Below the pieces are notes generated by a model. The model did not search any database. It saw nothing but the letters and a program-made list of their open reading frames with translations, and was not told the origin of the DNA. From an uncultured Gammaproteobacteria bacterium (GTDB lineage Bacteria; Pseudomonadota; Gammaproteobacteria; PS1; Pseudothioglobaceae), in contig CACDVH010000012.1 in NCBI GenBank assembly GCA_902556205.1, forward strand, positions 1-43,647: a DNA stretch of 43,647 nt. The letters run 5' to 3'. Position 1 is the stretch's first letter; the number at the start of each line of letters is the position of its first letter. Both the position numbers and the translations under genes were made by a program. Positions 1 through 8,406 of this stretch are shown one piece after another.

Positions 1-2057
1 GCAGCTGTATATTTAGCAAACTCCATAGAGTAGTTTGCACGCCCTTGTGACATTGAGCGAAGGTCTGTTGCGTAACCAAACATTTCAGCCAAAGGAACTT
101 CAGCTTTAATTTGTTTACCAGCAGGAGTATCGTCCATCGCACTTACAATGCCTCTTCTTCGATTAAGATCTCCCATTACATCACCCATGTAGTCTTCTGG
201 AGTTGATACTTCGACTTTCATCATAGGCTCAAGTAACTGAGGGTTAGCACGCTTAACGCCCTCCTTGATGCACATTGAAGCAGCAATTTTAAATGCCATT
301 TCATTTGAGTCGACATCATGGTATGAGCCATCGTAAACAGTTACCTTAACGTCAACTAATGGGAAGCCAGCAATCACACCATTTTGCATTTGCTCTTGCA
401 CACCCTTATTGACGGCAGGTACATATTCTTTAGGAATGACACCACCTTTGATTTCGTCTACAAACTCATAACCACTTCCAGGCTCTTGAGGCTCTATTCG
501 AAGATAGACATGACCATACTGACCACGACCACCTGATTGCTTTGCAAACTTGTGCTCATGCTCTACCAATGAAGTAATAGTTTCACGATAAGCAACTTGT
601 GGTGCGCCCACATTACACTCTACGTCAAACTCACGCATCATACGATCAACAATAATATCTAAATGAAGTTCGCCCATGCCCGCAATAATTGTTTGGCCAG
701 ATTCTTCATCAGAAGAAACTCTAAATGACGGGTCCTCATTAGCAAGTTTGCCCAAAGCAATACCCATTTTTTCCTGATCAATTTTAGTTTTAGGCTCAAC
801 AGCAACAGCAATAACTGGATCAGGAAACTCCATTCTTTCAAGAATGATTTTGTCCTTCATGTCACATAATGTGTCACCAGTTGTAACGTCTTTAAGGCCA
901 ATTGCAGCTGCAATATCACCCGCTCTTACCTCTTTAATCTCTTCACGATCATTGGAGTGCATTTGCACAATACGTCCAATACGCTCTTTCTTTCCCTTGG
1001 AAGAGTTGAATACAAAGTCACCAGACTTTAATACACCTGAATAAACCCTGAAGAATGTTAAATTTCCAACAAAAGGATCAGTTGCAATTTTGAATCCTAG
1101 AGCAGCAAACGGTTCACTATCTGAAGGCAATCTTGGGGCCATAGTTTCAGCAGCATCGTCTAAGATTCCACTGATTGGCTCAACATCTAGAGGTGATGGC
1201 ATATACATAATCATTGCATCTAGAACAGCTTGAACACCTTTGTTTTTAAATGCAGTTCCACAAAACATTGGAATAATTTCATTCGCAATTGTCTGTATAC
1301 GAATGCCTTCCTTAATTTCGTCATCAGACAGAGCGCCTTCCTCAAGATATTTTTCCATTAATTCTTCGTTTGCCTCAGCAGCAGACTCAATCATGAATTC
1401 ACGCTTTTCATCAGCAAGCCCCTGAAGCTCTGCAGGAATATCCTTGACTTCATAGGTTGCACCTTGATCCGCCTCATTCCAGAATATTGCTTTCATTCTA
1501 ATAAGGTCTACAACGCCCTCAAAAGCATCCTCTGCACCAATAGCAATCTGCATAGGGACAGGATTCGCTCCTAGTCGCGACTTAACTTGGTCAACAACTC
1601 TTAGGAAATCTGCTCCAGCTCTGTCCATTTTATTAACAAAACCGATTCTTGGAACATTGTACTTGTTAGCTTGTCTCCAGACTGTCTCTGACTGAGGTTC
1701 TACACCTCCAACAGCACAAAAAACGGCGCAAGCGCCGTCTAATACTTTAAGGGATCTTTCAACTTCAATCGTGAAGTCAACGTGTCCTGGGGTGTCAATA
1801 ATATTAACACGGTGATCTTCGAACTGACCATCCATGCCCTTCCAAAAACAAGTTGTAGCAGCCGAAGTAATCGTAATACCTCTCTCCTGCTCCTGCTCCA
1901 TCCAGTCCATTGTTGCACTACCATCATGCACTTCACCAATCTTGTGAGTACGGCCTGTATATAGAAGGATACGTTCAGTTGTTGTTGTTTTACCGGCATC
2001 AATATGTGCCATAATTCCGACGTTACGATAACGATTAATGGGAGTGGTTCTAGCCAT
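1..2057 (-). CDS. fusA: Elongation factor G, C-terminus cut by window edge
   Basis: EF-G is the GTPase that drives ribosomal translocation and, with RRF, ribosome recycling. The gene starts at ATG 2057 ([12 protein letters not shown]) behind an AAGGA Shine-Dalgarno and reads without a stop to the left edge, giving about 685 of roughly 700 residues. The G1 loop AHIDAGKTT lies near residue 17, the DTPGHVDF switch II motif near residue 90, and NKMD near residue 142, followed by domains II to V including the GGRGQYGHV stretch. It is the third gene of rpsL-rpsG-fusA, with 15 bases separating it from rpsG, so it should be co-transcribed from the promoter upstream of rpsL. The tuf gene that usually follows would lie outside the window. 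Confidence 0.97.
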   Translation of the reverse strand, partial: MARTTPINRYRNVGIMAHIDAGKTTTTERILLYTGRTHKIGEVHDGSATMDWMEQEQERGITITSAATTCFWKGMDGQFEDHRVNIIDTPGHVDFTIEVERSLKVLDGACAVFCAVGGVEPQSETVWRQANKYNVPRIGFVNKMDRAGADFLRVVDQVKSRLGANPVPMQIAIGAEDAFEGVVDLIRMKAIFWNEADQGATYEVKDIPAELQGLADEKREFMIESAAEANEELMEKYLEEGALSDDEIKEGIRIQTIANEIIPMFCGTAFKNKGVQAVLDAMIMYMPSPLDVEPISGILDDAAETMAPRLPSDSEPFAALGFKIATDPFVGNLTFFRVYSGVLKSGDFVFNSSKGKKERIGRIVQMHSNDREEIKEVRAGDIAAAIGLKDVTTGDTLCDMKDKIILERMEFPDPVIAVAVEPKTKIDQEKMGIALGKLANEDPSFRVSSDEESGQTIIAGMGELHLDIIVDRMMREFDVECNVGAPQVAYRETITSLVEHEHKFAKQSGGRGQYGHVYLRIEPQEPGSGYEFVDEIKGGVIPKEYVPAVNKGVQEQMQNGVIAGFPLVDVKVTVYDGSYHDVDSNEMAFKIAASMCIKEGVKRANPQLLEPMMKVEVSTPEDYMGDVMGDLNRRRGIVSAMDDTPAGKQIKAEVPLAEMFGYATDLRSMSQGRANYSMEFAKYTA

Positions 2058-2072
2058 GATTCAGTCCTTAAA

Positions 2073-2558
<486 letters not shown>

Positions 2559-2933
2559 TTATTTTTTAGGTTTTTTCGTGCCGTATTTTGAACGGCCTTG
2601 CATTCTTCCATCAACACCAGTTGTATCTAGAGCACCACGAACCGTATGGTAACGAACACCTGGCAAATCCTTTACACGACCACCACGTATTAAAATCACT
2701 GAGTGCTCTTGTAAGTTATGACCCTCACCACCTATATAAGTAGTTACTTCTGCAGAATTCGTTAGCCTTACACGGGCTACTTTTCTAAGGGCAGAGTTTG
2801 GCTTCTTAGGTGTGGTAGTGTAAACACGCGTGCAGACACCACGTTTTTGCGGGCAGCTATCTAAAGCTGGAACACCAGTTTTAACAATCTTCTTACTTCT
2901 TGGCTTTCTTACCAATTGGTTAATCGTTGACAT
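2559..2933 (-). CDS. rpsL: 30S ribosomal protein S12
   Basis: S12 sits at the decoding centre and affects translational accuracy. The 124-residue protein starts [15 protein letters not shown] and contains the decoding loop [19 protein letters not shown] and the [14 protein letters not shown] segment. Both segments hold the lysines at which streptomycin-resistance substitutions are known to occur, and they are wild type here. It is the first gene of the str operon; the promoter with a consensus -35 and -10 lies 60 to 90 bases upstream. Confidence 0.98.
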   Translation of the reverse strand: MSTINQLVRKPRSKKIVKTGVPALDSCPQKRGVCTRVYTTTPKKPNSALRKVARVRLTNSAEVTTYIGGEGHNLQEHSVILIRGGRVKDLPGVRYHTVRGALDTTGVDGRMQGRSKYGTKKPKK

Positions 2934-2993
2934 ATAAGTTAATACTCCAATATATTTAATTTTTCGCCCACTTTGGGGTGAATAAAGCCGGCA

Positions 2994-3023
2994 ATTATAC
3001 TTTGGTGGTATCTACGATGTCAA
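2994..3023 (-). promoter_or_regulatory. Sigma-70 promoter of the str operon
   Basis: On the minus strand TTGACA (3023-3018), an 18-base spacer and TATAAT (2999-2994) form a consensus promoter pointing at rpsL. The leader to the rpsL ATG is about 55 bases. The TGA stop codon of the upstream phosphatase gene (3022-3020) lies inside the -35 hexamer, so the two genes are packed without spare sequence. Confidence 0.85.
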
Positions 3024-3502
3024 TGAATATTGGTCTTTTTTTCGATACTTTCAAAAAAAGATAAACAGGCCGAGTGGACCATTTTGAAGACTTCATCAAA
3101 TTTCCCTTCATAATAGGGATCAGGAACGCTTCCTCCTGGGTAATCTTTGGAATAATCTAGCATTAATTCAATCTTTGAATGACTCTCTACTGGGCACATT
3201 GATTTGAGTCTCTCGAGGTTATCAGAACCCATAGCAATAATATAGTCGAAATAATAAAAATCACTTTCATGAACTTGACGTGCTCTCTGGCTTGACAAGT
3301 CTACACCATTCCGGATAGCTGCTTGCTGCGCTCTTTGATCAGGAGAATTGCCGATATGGTATGCGTGAGTTCCAGCTGAGTCAATTTCAAAATTATGACT
3401 ACAATTATGATTATCAACAATTGATTGAAATGCTCCTTCAGCAGTTGGAGAGCGACAAATATTGCCCATACATACAAACAGAATTTTGTTTTTTAATTCC
3501 AC
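3020..3502 (-). CDS. Low-molecular-weight protein-tyrosine phosphatase
   Basis: This cytoplasmic phosphatase removes phosphate from tyrosine residues. In bacteria such enzymes often act on tyrosine kinases of polysaccharide export, or on arginine phosphate. The P-loop CMGNICRS occupies residues 11-18, with catalytic Cys11 and Arg17, and the general acid loop VPDPYYEG lies near residue 127, as in the family. The length of 160 residues is normal. The start is a GTG at 3502; only a weak GAG precedes it. No tyrosine kinase or capsule gene is beside it in the window, so the substrate is unknown. It is divergent from kdsD across about 190 bases that contain a palindromic site. Confidence 0.9.
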   Translation of the reverse strand: MELKNKILFVCMGNICRSPTAEGAFQSIVDNHNCSHNFEIDSAGTHAYHIGNSPDQRAQQAAIRNGVDLSSQRARQVHESDFYYFDYIIAMGSDNLERLKSMCPVESHSKIELMLDYSKDYPGGSVPDPYYEGKFDEVFKMVHSACLSFFESIEKKTNIH

Positions 3503-3549
3503 TGTTTTAGCTCAAATAAGATGAATGGCACAAGTTTTCTCATTATGGA

Positions 3550-3578
3550 ATTATATTTCAATTTGTGACGAGTTCAAA
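3550..3578 (-). promoter_or_regulatory. Candidate promoter of the tyrosine phosphatase gene
   Basis: Minus-strand TTTGAA (3578-3573), 17 bases and TATAAT (3555-3550) fit a sigma-70 promoter about 50 bases before the GTG start. The -35 element lies within the palindrome at 3572-3590, which would allow repression there. Confidence 0.5.
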
Positions 3579-3590
3579 TTTGATTTGAAC
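3572..3590. promoter_or_regulatory. Palindromic operator candidate between divergent genes
   Basis: GTTCAAAT (3572-3579), the three bases TTG and ATTTGAAC (3583-3590) form a perfect 8-base inverted repeat. It lies between the phosphatase gene and kdsD and covers the -35 of the minus-strand promoter. The form is typical of a dimeric repressor site, but no regulator is encoded nearby. Confidence 0.4.
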
Positions 3591-3688
3591 TATACGTCTA
3601 ATTAATAATGCAACAATTATGTAGCCCATGATTGCTAAATAATATTTATAATCTTCTTTATATAATCAACACTAATTTGACTGGGCCT

Positions 3689-4654
3689 GTGGGTAAATCA
3701 CTAATTGAAATCGCTAAAGCAGTTTTACAAACTGAAGCTGAATCAGTTTTAGCGCTCCAAGAAAGAATTGATGACAATTTTGAAAAAATTTGTAACACTC
3801 TAAAAGGGTGCAGAGGCAAAGTTGTTCTTATTGGGATGGGCAAATCGGGCCATGTTGCTAAAAAAATCTCATCTACGATGGCATCAACTGGGACTCCCTC
3901 TTTCTTCTTACACCCAGGTGAAGCTGGTCACGGCGACCTTGGAATGGTTACTCGAGATGATGTTGCTATCATGATTTCCTATTCCGGTGAAGCTGATGAA
4001 ATTCTGGCCCTACTTCCAGGCATCAGAAGAATGAATGTGTCCATCATAAGCTTGACAGGTAATATCAAATCTTCTATCGCAAAGTCGAGTGATTTTCATT
4101 TGGATGTTAGTGTTGACAAAGAAGCCTGCCCTAACAATTTAGCACCAACATCGAGCACTACAGCAGCTTTAGCAATGGGTGATGCAATCGCGGTCTCACT
4201 TATCAATGCAAATAATTTCACACCAGAAGACTTTGCTATGTCACATCCTTCTGGCTCACTTGGGAGAAGACTACTTACGCTTGTATCAAGCATCATGCAA
4301 TCAGGGGCTGATATTCCAATGGTCTCCAAAGAAACACTTCTCATTGAAAGCCTCTTGGTTATGAGTGAAAAGGCCCTCGGGATGGTTCTTGTTGCAGAAA
4401 ATGGAAAGCTTGAAGGCATCTTTACTGATGGAGATTTGAGAAGGACTATTGAATCCAATAAGGAATTTCAAAAGCTAACCATCGAAGATGTTATGACCAA
4501 AGATTGTAAATCTATTGAGCCTCAAGAGCCTGCATTAATGGCAATGCAAATTATGGAAAAATACAGTCTTAACTCAATGCCGGTTGTTGACTCAAACAAT
4601 AATATTGTTGGAGCTTTCAATATGAATACCTTGATTCAAGCAAAATTATTTTAA
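3689..4654 (+). CDS. kdsD: D-arabinose-5-phosphate isomerase (KdsD/KpsF)
   Basis: The enzyme converts ribulose 5-phosphate to arabinose 5-phosphate, the first step toward KDO of lipopolysaccharide. An N-terminal SIS sugar isomerase domain (GMGKSGHVAKKI, STGTPSFFLHPGEAGHGDLGM, then NLAPTSSTTAALAMGDA) is followed by two CBS domains in the last 120 residues. The frame is open from a TTG at 3632, but the first 19 codons read like intergenic AT-rich DNA and contain TATAAT boxes at 3647 and 3661. I prefer the GTG at 3689, which gives about 321 residues and matches the family N-terminus; its Shine-Dalgarno is weak. It is followed after 30 bases by murE, so it heads an envelope operon. Confidence 0.93.
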   Translation: MGKSLIEIAKAVLQTEAESVLALQERIDDNFEKICNTLKGCRGKVVLIGMGKSGHVAKKISSTMASTGTPSFFLHPGEAGHGDLGMVTRDDVAIMISYSGEADEILALLPGIRRMNVSIISLTGNIKSSIAKSSDFHLDVSVDKEACPNNLAPTSSTTAALAMGDAIAVSLINANNFTPEDFAMSHPSGSLGRRLLTLVSSIMQSGADIPMVSKETLLIESLLVMSEKALGMVLVAENGKLEGIFTDGDLRRTIESNKEFQKLTIEDVMTKDCKSIEPQEPALMAMQIMEKYSLNSMPVVDSNNNIVGAFNMNTLIQAKLF

Positions 4655-4684
4655 AAAATTGGCCATTGATAGTTTGGACTTCTA

Positions 4685-6073
4685 ATGGACATTAAACTCA
4701 TCCTAAAGAACATTGTAAAAACAGATTTAACTCTAAGTGTTTCTGGATTATCACTCAATACTAAAACTCTAAACAAAGGGGACGTATTTGTTGCTCTTCA
4801 GGGTGAAAGAAATCACGGCATAGAATTTATTGAAAATGCTATCAAGAAGGGCTGCGCTGCAGTTTTAATTGATGGAATGGACTTTAATTGCAGTGTCCCT
4901 ACTATAAGGATCGACAATCTTCAAACTCACCTTTCAAAGCTTGCACAAAATTTTTACACTAAAGCAAGCAATGTAGATCTTATTGCGGTCACTGGCACAA
5001 ATGGCAAGACTTCAGTGAGTCACTACATATCTCAGTTACTCGATTTCTTGGTGACAGATAATGGCGTCATCGGGACACTTGGAATGAGCAAGACCCAAAA
5101 TAAAAGTATCAATACTACCCCTGATATCTTCACGATCTATAGTACTCTTCAAGAATACTCGAGCAATGGAATCCATCTAGCGGTGATTGAAGCCTCCTCT
5201 CACGCCCTGATGCAAGGTCGTCTTGAGGGACTTTCATTTATCCAGGGCATCTTTACAAATTTAACTCAAGACCATCTAGATTATCACCAGACAATGGATA
5301 ATTATCGAGAGGCTAAAGGCAAGCTTTTTCAGGATAACTTTTCAAAAAAAGCCATTATTAATAGAGATGATGAGAATCACCAATACTTTCTAGATACCTC
5401 TTCCGACAAAGAGCCAATAACCTTTGGAGTTGATGATTTAGAATATTTTAAAAATAGTGACAAGGGTTTTATTTGTCAGCTAAATGATTATGTTTTTGAA
5501 TTACCATTGGTAGGTGAATTCAACCTGTCCAATGCTATCGCTGCATACAATAGTGTCAAGTGTCTAGGCTTCAATGATGATCAAATTATTCCTTGTCTAG
5601 CAAAGCTCTCTCCTCCGCCTGGGAGGATGCAGCAACTTGCAAACAGTAATATTTGGATAGACTATGCCCACACTCCAGATGCACTTGATAATGCTCTATC
5701 TACTCTAAGGATGCACTATCCTGAATTTAATATTAGAGTTATTTTTGGCTGTGGTGGTGACAGAGACAAAGGCAAAAGACAGATGATGGGAAAAATTGCA
5801 AGCGAGAGAGCTGATAGCATTATTTTGACTAATGACAATCCAAGGAGTGAAGACCCTCAGGCCATCATTGATGATATTCTTGCGGGAACAAAAGTTGAAA
5901 ATGACGTTCAGATTATTTTAGATCGGGGTGATGCGATCCGATCAGCCATTCATAGCCTTAGAGAAGAAGAGGCGTTACTTATTGCAGGTAAAGGACATGA
6001 AACAACTCAAGTCATTGGCTCCAAGTCTCATCCATTTAGTGATATTGAGGTAGCGTTAGATGCTCTCAAGTGA
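4685..6073 (+). CDS. murE: UDP-MurNAc-tripeptide synthetase (meso-DAP adding)
   Basis: This cytoplasmic ligase adds the third residue to UDP-MurNAc-L-Ala-D-Glu with ATP. The ATP loop GTNGKTS is near residue 104, followed by the central Mur ligase segment (EASSHAL, TNLTQDHLDYH). The DNPRSEDP motif near residue 385 is the signature of enzymes that use meso-diaminopimelate, so the peptidoglycan should be of the usual Gram-negative type. The length of 462 residues is slightly below the E. coli enzyme (495). It overlaps murF by 14 bases, indicating coupled translation. Confidence 0.97.
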   Translation: MDIKLILKNIVKTDLTLSVSGLSLNTKTLNKGDVFVALQGERNHGIEFIENAIKKGCAAVLIDGMDFNCSVPTIRIDNLQTHLSKLAQNFYTKASNVDLIAVTGTNGKTSVSHYISQLLDFLVTDNGVIGTLGMSKTQNKSINTTPDIFTIYSTLQEYSSNGIHLAVIEASSHALMQGRLEGLSFIQGIFTNLTQDHLDYHQTMDNYREAKGKLFQDNFSKKAIINRDDENHQYFLDTSSDKEPITFGVDDLEYFKNSDKGFICQLNDYVFELPLVGEFNLSNAIAAYNSVKCLGFNDDQIIPCLAKLSPPPGRMQQLANSNIWIDYAHTPDALDNALSTLRMHYPEFNIRVIFGCGGDRDKGKRQMMGKIASERADSIILTNDNPRSEDPQAIIDDILAGTKVENDVQIILDRGDAIRSAIHSLREEEALLIAGKGHETTQVIGSKSHPFSDIEVALDALK

Positions 6074-7388
6074 TATTCAAACAATTGCCAAAGTTGTAGG
6101 TGGTCAATCAACTAGCAGTGAAATCAAAATGTTTACTGGTGTTTGCACCGATACTAGGTCAGAGGTCAATGGTAAGCTTTTTATTGCACTTGAGGGACCA
6201 AATTTTGATGCTCATAGTTTTACAAAACAAGCTGAAGATTTGGGCGCTAGCGCAATAATAGCCCATAAAAAAATTGACTCAAGCATACCTGTGATTCAGG
6301 TTAGGAATACTGAGAAAGCATACCAAGATATTGCATCCTGGCATCGTCAATCTCATTCGCCTATCGTTGTAGCTATTACTGGAAGCAATGGCAAAACATC
6401 AACAAAAAATATGCTTTACTCTATCTTATCACTAGCAGCGCCAACACTATCAACAAAGGGTAATCTTAACAATCATCTTGGAGTCCCTCAAACGCTTCTT
6501 GGCTTAGAACTGAATCATGAGTTTTGCATTATTGAGATGGGTGCAAATCATCAACACGAAATTGCCTTGTTATGCTCAATCGCGAGTCCAGATATTTCAC
6601 TCATTACTAATGCAAATAACGCACATTTAGGGGAATTTGGAAGCGAAGAAAATCTCGTTAAAGCCAAAGGTGAGATCATAGAATCTTTATCTAAAAATGG
6701 GACAGCGATTATTAATAATGCATCACCCCATAAAGAGATCTGGGAAGAAATGTCTGGGACTGAGAATGTGAGATTTTTTGGTGATGGGAGTAGTGTGTAT
6801 GCAACTCATATTAAAGAGTTTAAATCCCATACCAACTTTAATCTCAACTTCAATGAACAATCATTAAGTATAAAACTCTCAATGATTGGATTACACCAAG
6901 TTGATAATGCTCTAGCTGCTGCATGCTGCGCAATAGATCTTGGTATTGAGCCAGAACTGATTAAGAAAGGTCTCGAAAACAGCCATCCTGAGAAAGGTAG
7001 ATTAGAGTTAATTGAATTGGAGGATTTCAAGATTCTTGATGATAGTTATAATGCAAATCCTGAGTCAATGAAGTCGGCCATTAATACTATCAGTAACTTT
7101 AATGGAGAAAAAGTTCTAGTTCTAGGCTCTATGGGTGAGCTTGGCAAAGATTCAAAAAAAATGCATGAAGAGATAGGTGCTTATGCCCGTCAATCAAACA
7201 TTCATCAGCTTTTAACCATTGGAGAGGATGCAAGAAAATATAAAGGAAATCATTTTGAGGATTTAGAATCAATCTATGAGGTTCTTCAAAAGAACCACAA
7301 AGGATCTACAATCCTAATCAAAGGATCAAGAATGATGCGGCTCAATGAATTAGTTGATATTTTAGTAAATACGACAAACTCTTCTTGA
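6060..7388 (+). CDS. murF: UDP-MurNAc-tripeptide:D-Ala-D-Ala ligase
   Basis: MurF finishes the UDP-MurNAc-pentapeptide by adding D-Ala-D-Ala with ATP. The 442-residue protein has the ATP loop GSNGKTSTKN near residue 107, the Mur ligase central signature (GNLNNHLGVPQTLLGL, EMGANHQHEI) and a C-terminal domain with DDSYNANPESM. Its start codon lies inside the end of murE. In the usual dcw cluster mraY follows murF; here a tRNA gene follows, so the cluster is broken at this point. The TGA stop codon lies within the -35 box of the tRNA promoter. Confidence 0.97.
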   Translation: MLSSDIQTIAKVVGGQSTSSEIKMFTGVCTDTRSEVNGKLFIALEGPNFDAHSFTKQAEDLGASAIIAHKKIDSSIPVIQVRNTEKAYQDIASWHRQSHSPIVVAITGSNGKTSTKNMLYSILSLAAPTLSTKGNLNNHLGVPQTLLGLELNHEFCIIEMGANHQHEIALLCSIASPDISLITNANNAHLGEFGSEENLVKAKGEIIESLSKNGTAIINNASPHKEIWEEMSGTENVRFFGDGSSVYATHIKEFKSHTNFNLNFNEQSLSIKLSMIGLHQVDNALAAACCAIDLGIEPELIKKGLENSHPEKGRLELIELEDFKILDDSYNANPESMKSAINTISNFNGEKVLVLGSMGELGKDSKKMHEEIGAYARQSNIHQLLTIGEDARKYKGNHFEDLESIYEVLQKNHKGSTILIKGSRMMRLNELVDILVNTTNSS

Positions 7389-7413
7389 CCTTTAGCTGAA
7401 ACATGGCGATAAT
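7385..7413 (+). promoter_or_regulatory. Promoter of tRNA-Arg
   Basis: TTGACC (7385-7390), a 17-base spacer and GATAAT (7408-7413) precede the tRNA by 9 bases, so transcription would start just before the mature 5' end. The -35 box includes the murF stop codon TGA (7386-7388). Confidence 0.7.
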
Positions 7414-7422
7414 TACGCAGCT

Positions 7423-7499
7423 GCGCTCGTAGCTCAACTGGATAGAGTACTCGGCTACGAACCGAGCGGTTGCAGGTTCGACTCCTGCCGAGCGCGCCA
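7423..7499 (+). tRNA. tRNA-Arg (anticodon ACG)
   Basis: A complete cloverleaf of 77 bases. The acceptor stem GCGCTCG (7423-7429) pairs with CGAGCGC (7489-7495), the anticodon stem CTCGG/CCGAG encloses loop CTACGAA, and the T arm reads GCAGGTTCGACTCCTGC. The discriminator base is G and the CCA end is encoded. Anticodon ACG would be edited to ICG to read CGN codons; it needs the TadA deaminase, which is not in the window. Confidence 0.97.
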
Positions 7500-7553
7500 A
7501 CCTTTAAAAGTTTATTCTAAACATCATTAGTCTTTGATAGAATTAACCCCACT

Positions 7554-8138
7554 ATGATGACTCTCCCAAATCTTATAACTCTGGCTAGAATTTTCTTAAT
7601 TCCTGTCTTTATTGGTTTATTTTATCTTCAGCCAAACTATTTGGATGGTGAGCCTCTAGGCTGGATAAATAATGCTTTAATTGCAATCTTTATCATTATT
7701 AGTGCGACCGACTTTATTGATGGGTTCCTAGCAAGAAGGCTCAATCAAGTTTCTGCTCTTGGCGCCTTTCTTGATCCCGTTGCAGATAAATTAATGGTCT
7801 GCACTGCACTCATTCTCCTTATTGATTACTATCATACTTGGTATATAACAATCCCTTCAATCATCATTATATCCAGAGAGATTCTAGTTTCAGCGCTAAG
7901 GGAATGGATGAGCGAGGTTGGTAAAAGGGCAAACGTTGCAGTATCTTGGATTGGTAAGTCAAAAACATTTGTGCAAATGGTTGCAATACTTTTTTTATTA
8001 ATTCACCAGCCTCTTTTGTTTTTCTCATTTAATGATATAAATATGATGGGAAGAGTTTTACTTTTTATTGCTACGATTCTGACCCTTTGGTCCGGTACAA
8101 AATATCTTATTGCTGGTTTAAAAACATTTGACAGTTAG
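7554..8138 (+). CDS. pgsA: CDP-diacylglycerol-glycerol-3-phosphate phosphatidyltransferase
   Basis: This inner-membrane enzyme makes phosphatidylglycerol phosphate, the committed step to phosphatidylglycerol and cardiolipin. The CDP-alcohol phosphatidyltransferase motif spans about residues 52-80: DFIDGFLARRLNQ then GAFLDPVADK, with all four catalytic aspartates present. Several hydrophobic segments fit a multi-span protein of 194 residues. Two ATG codons in a row occur at 7554 and 7557; either may be used. The order pgsA, tRNA-Gly, tRNA-Cys is the same as in E. coli. Confidence 0.95.
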   Translation: MMTLPNLITLARIFLIPVFIGLFYLQPNYLDGEPLGWINNALIAIFIIISATDFIDGFLARRLNQVSALGAFLDPVADKLMVCTALILLIDYYHTWYITIPSIIIISREILVSALREWMSEVGKRANVAVSWIGKSKTFVQMVAILFLLIHQPLLFFSFNDINMMGRVLLFIATILTLWSGTKYLIAGLKTFDS

Positions 8139-8155
8139 AAAAAAAACACTATAAT
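8128..8155 (+). promoter_or_regulatory. Promoter of tRNA-Gly
   Basis: TTGACA (8128-8133), 16 bases and TATAAT (8150-8155): both hexamers are consensus. It overlaps the last codons of pgsA and its expected start site (about 8162) is just ahead of the tRNA, so the tRNA need not depend on pgsA transcription. Confidence 0.8.
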
Positions 8156-8167
8156 TTCTCACCTTGT

Positions 8168-8243
8168 GCGGGAATAGCTCAGCTGGTAGAGCATCACGTT
8201 GCCAACGTGAATGTCGCGAGTTCGAATCTCGTTTCCCGCTCCA
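8168..8243 (+). tRNA. tRNA-Gly (anticodon GCC)
   Basis: A 76-base cloverleaf. The acceptor GCGGGAA pairs with TTCCCGC, the D arm is AGCTCAGCTGGTAGAGC, the anticodon stem TCACG/CGTGA holds loop TTGCCAA, and the T arm is CGAGTTCGAATCTCG. The discriminator is T and CCA is encoded. It reads GGC and GGU codons. Confidence 0.97.
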
Positions 8244-8261
8244 AATTCTAACTGCATGTTT

Positions 8262-8286
8262 AGCCTGTAAAAAACAGGCTTTTTTT
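8262..8286 (+). terminator. Rho-independent terminator between tRNA-Gly and tRNA-Cys
   Basis: AGCCTGT (8262-8268), loop AAAAA and ACAGGCT (8274-8280) form a 7-base stem that runs directly into a seven-T tract. It follows tRNA-Gly by 18 bases and lies only 15 bases before tRNA-Cys. Confidence 0.85.
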
Positions 8287-8301
8287 AGTTAAAACCAAAA
8301 T

Positions 8302-8375
8302 GGCTGGGTAGCAAAGCGGTTATGCAGGGGCCTGCAAAGCCTTTTAGACCGGTTCGACTCCGGTCCCAGCCTCCA
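8302..8375 (+). tRNA. tRNA-Cys (anticodon GCA)
   Basis: A 74-base cloverleaf. The acceptor GGCTGGG pairs with CCCAGCC, the loop CTGCAAA carries anticodon GCA on a stem with two G-U pairs (GGGGC/GCCTT), and the T arm is CCGGTTCGACTCCGG. CCA is encoded. No separate promoter is obvious in the 15 bases after the preceding terminator. The leuZ tRNA that follows in E. coli is absent. Confidence 0.96.
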
Positions 8376-8406
8376 TTATTCCTGCATTTTTTGTGTGAAT
8401 GTTTTT

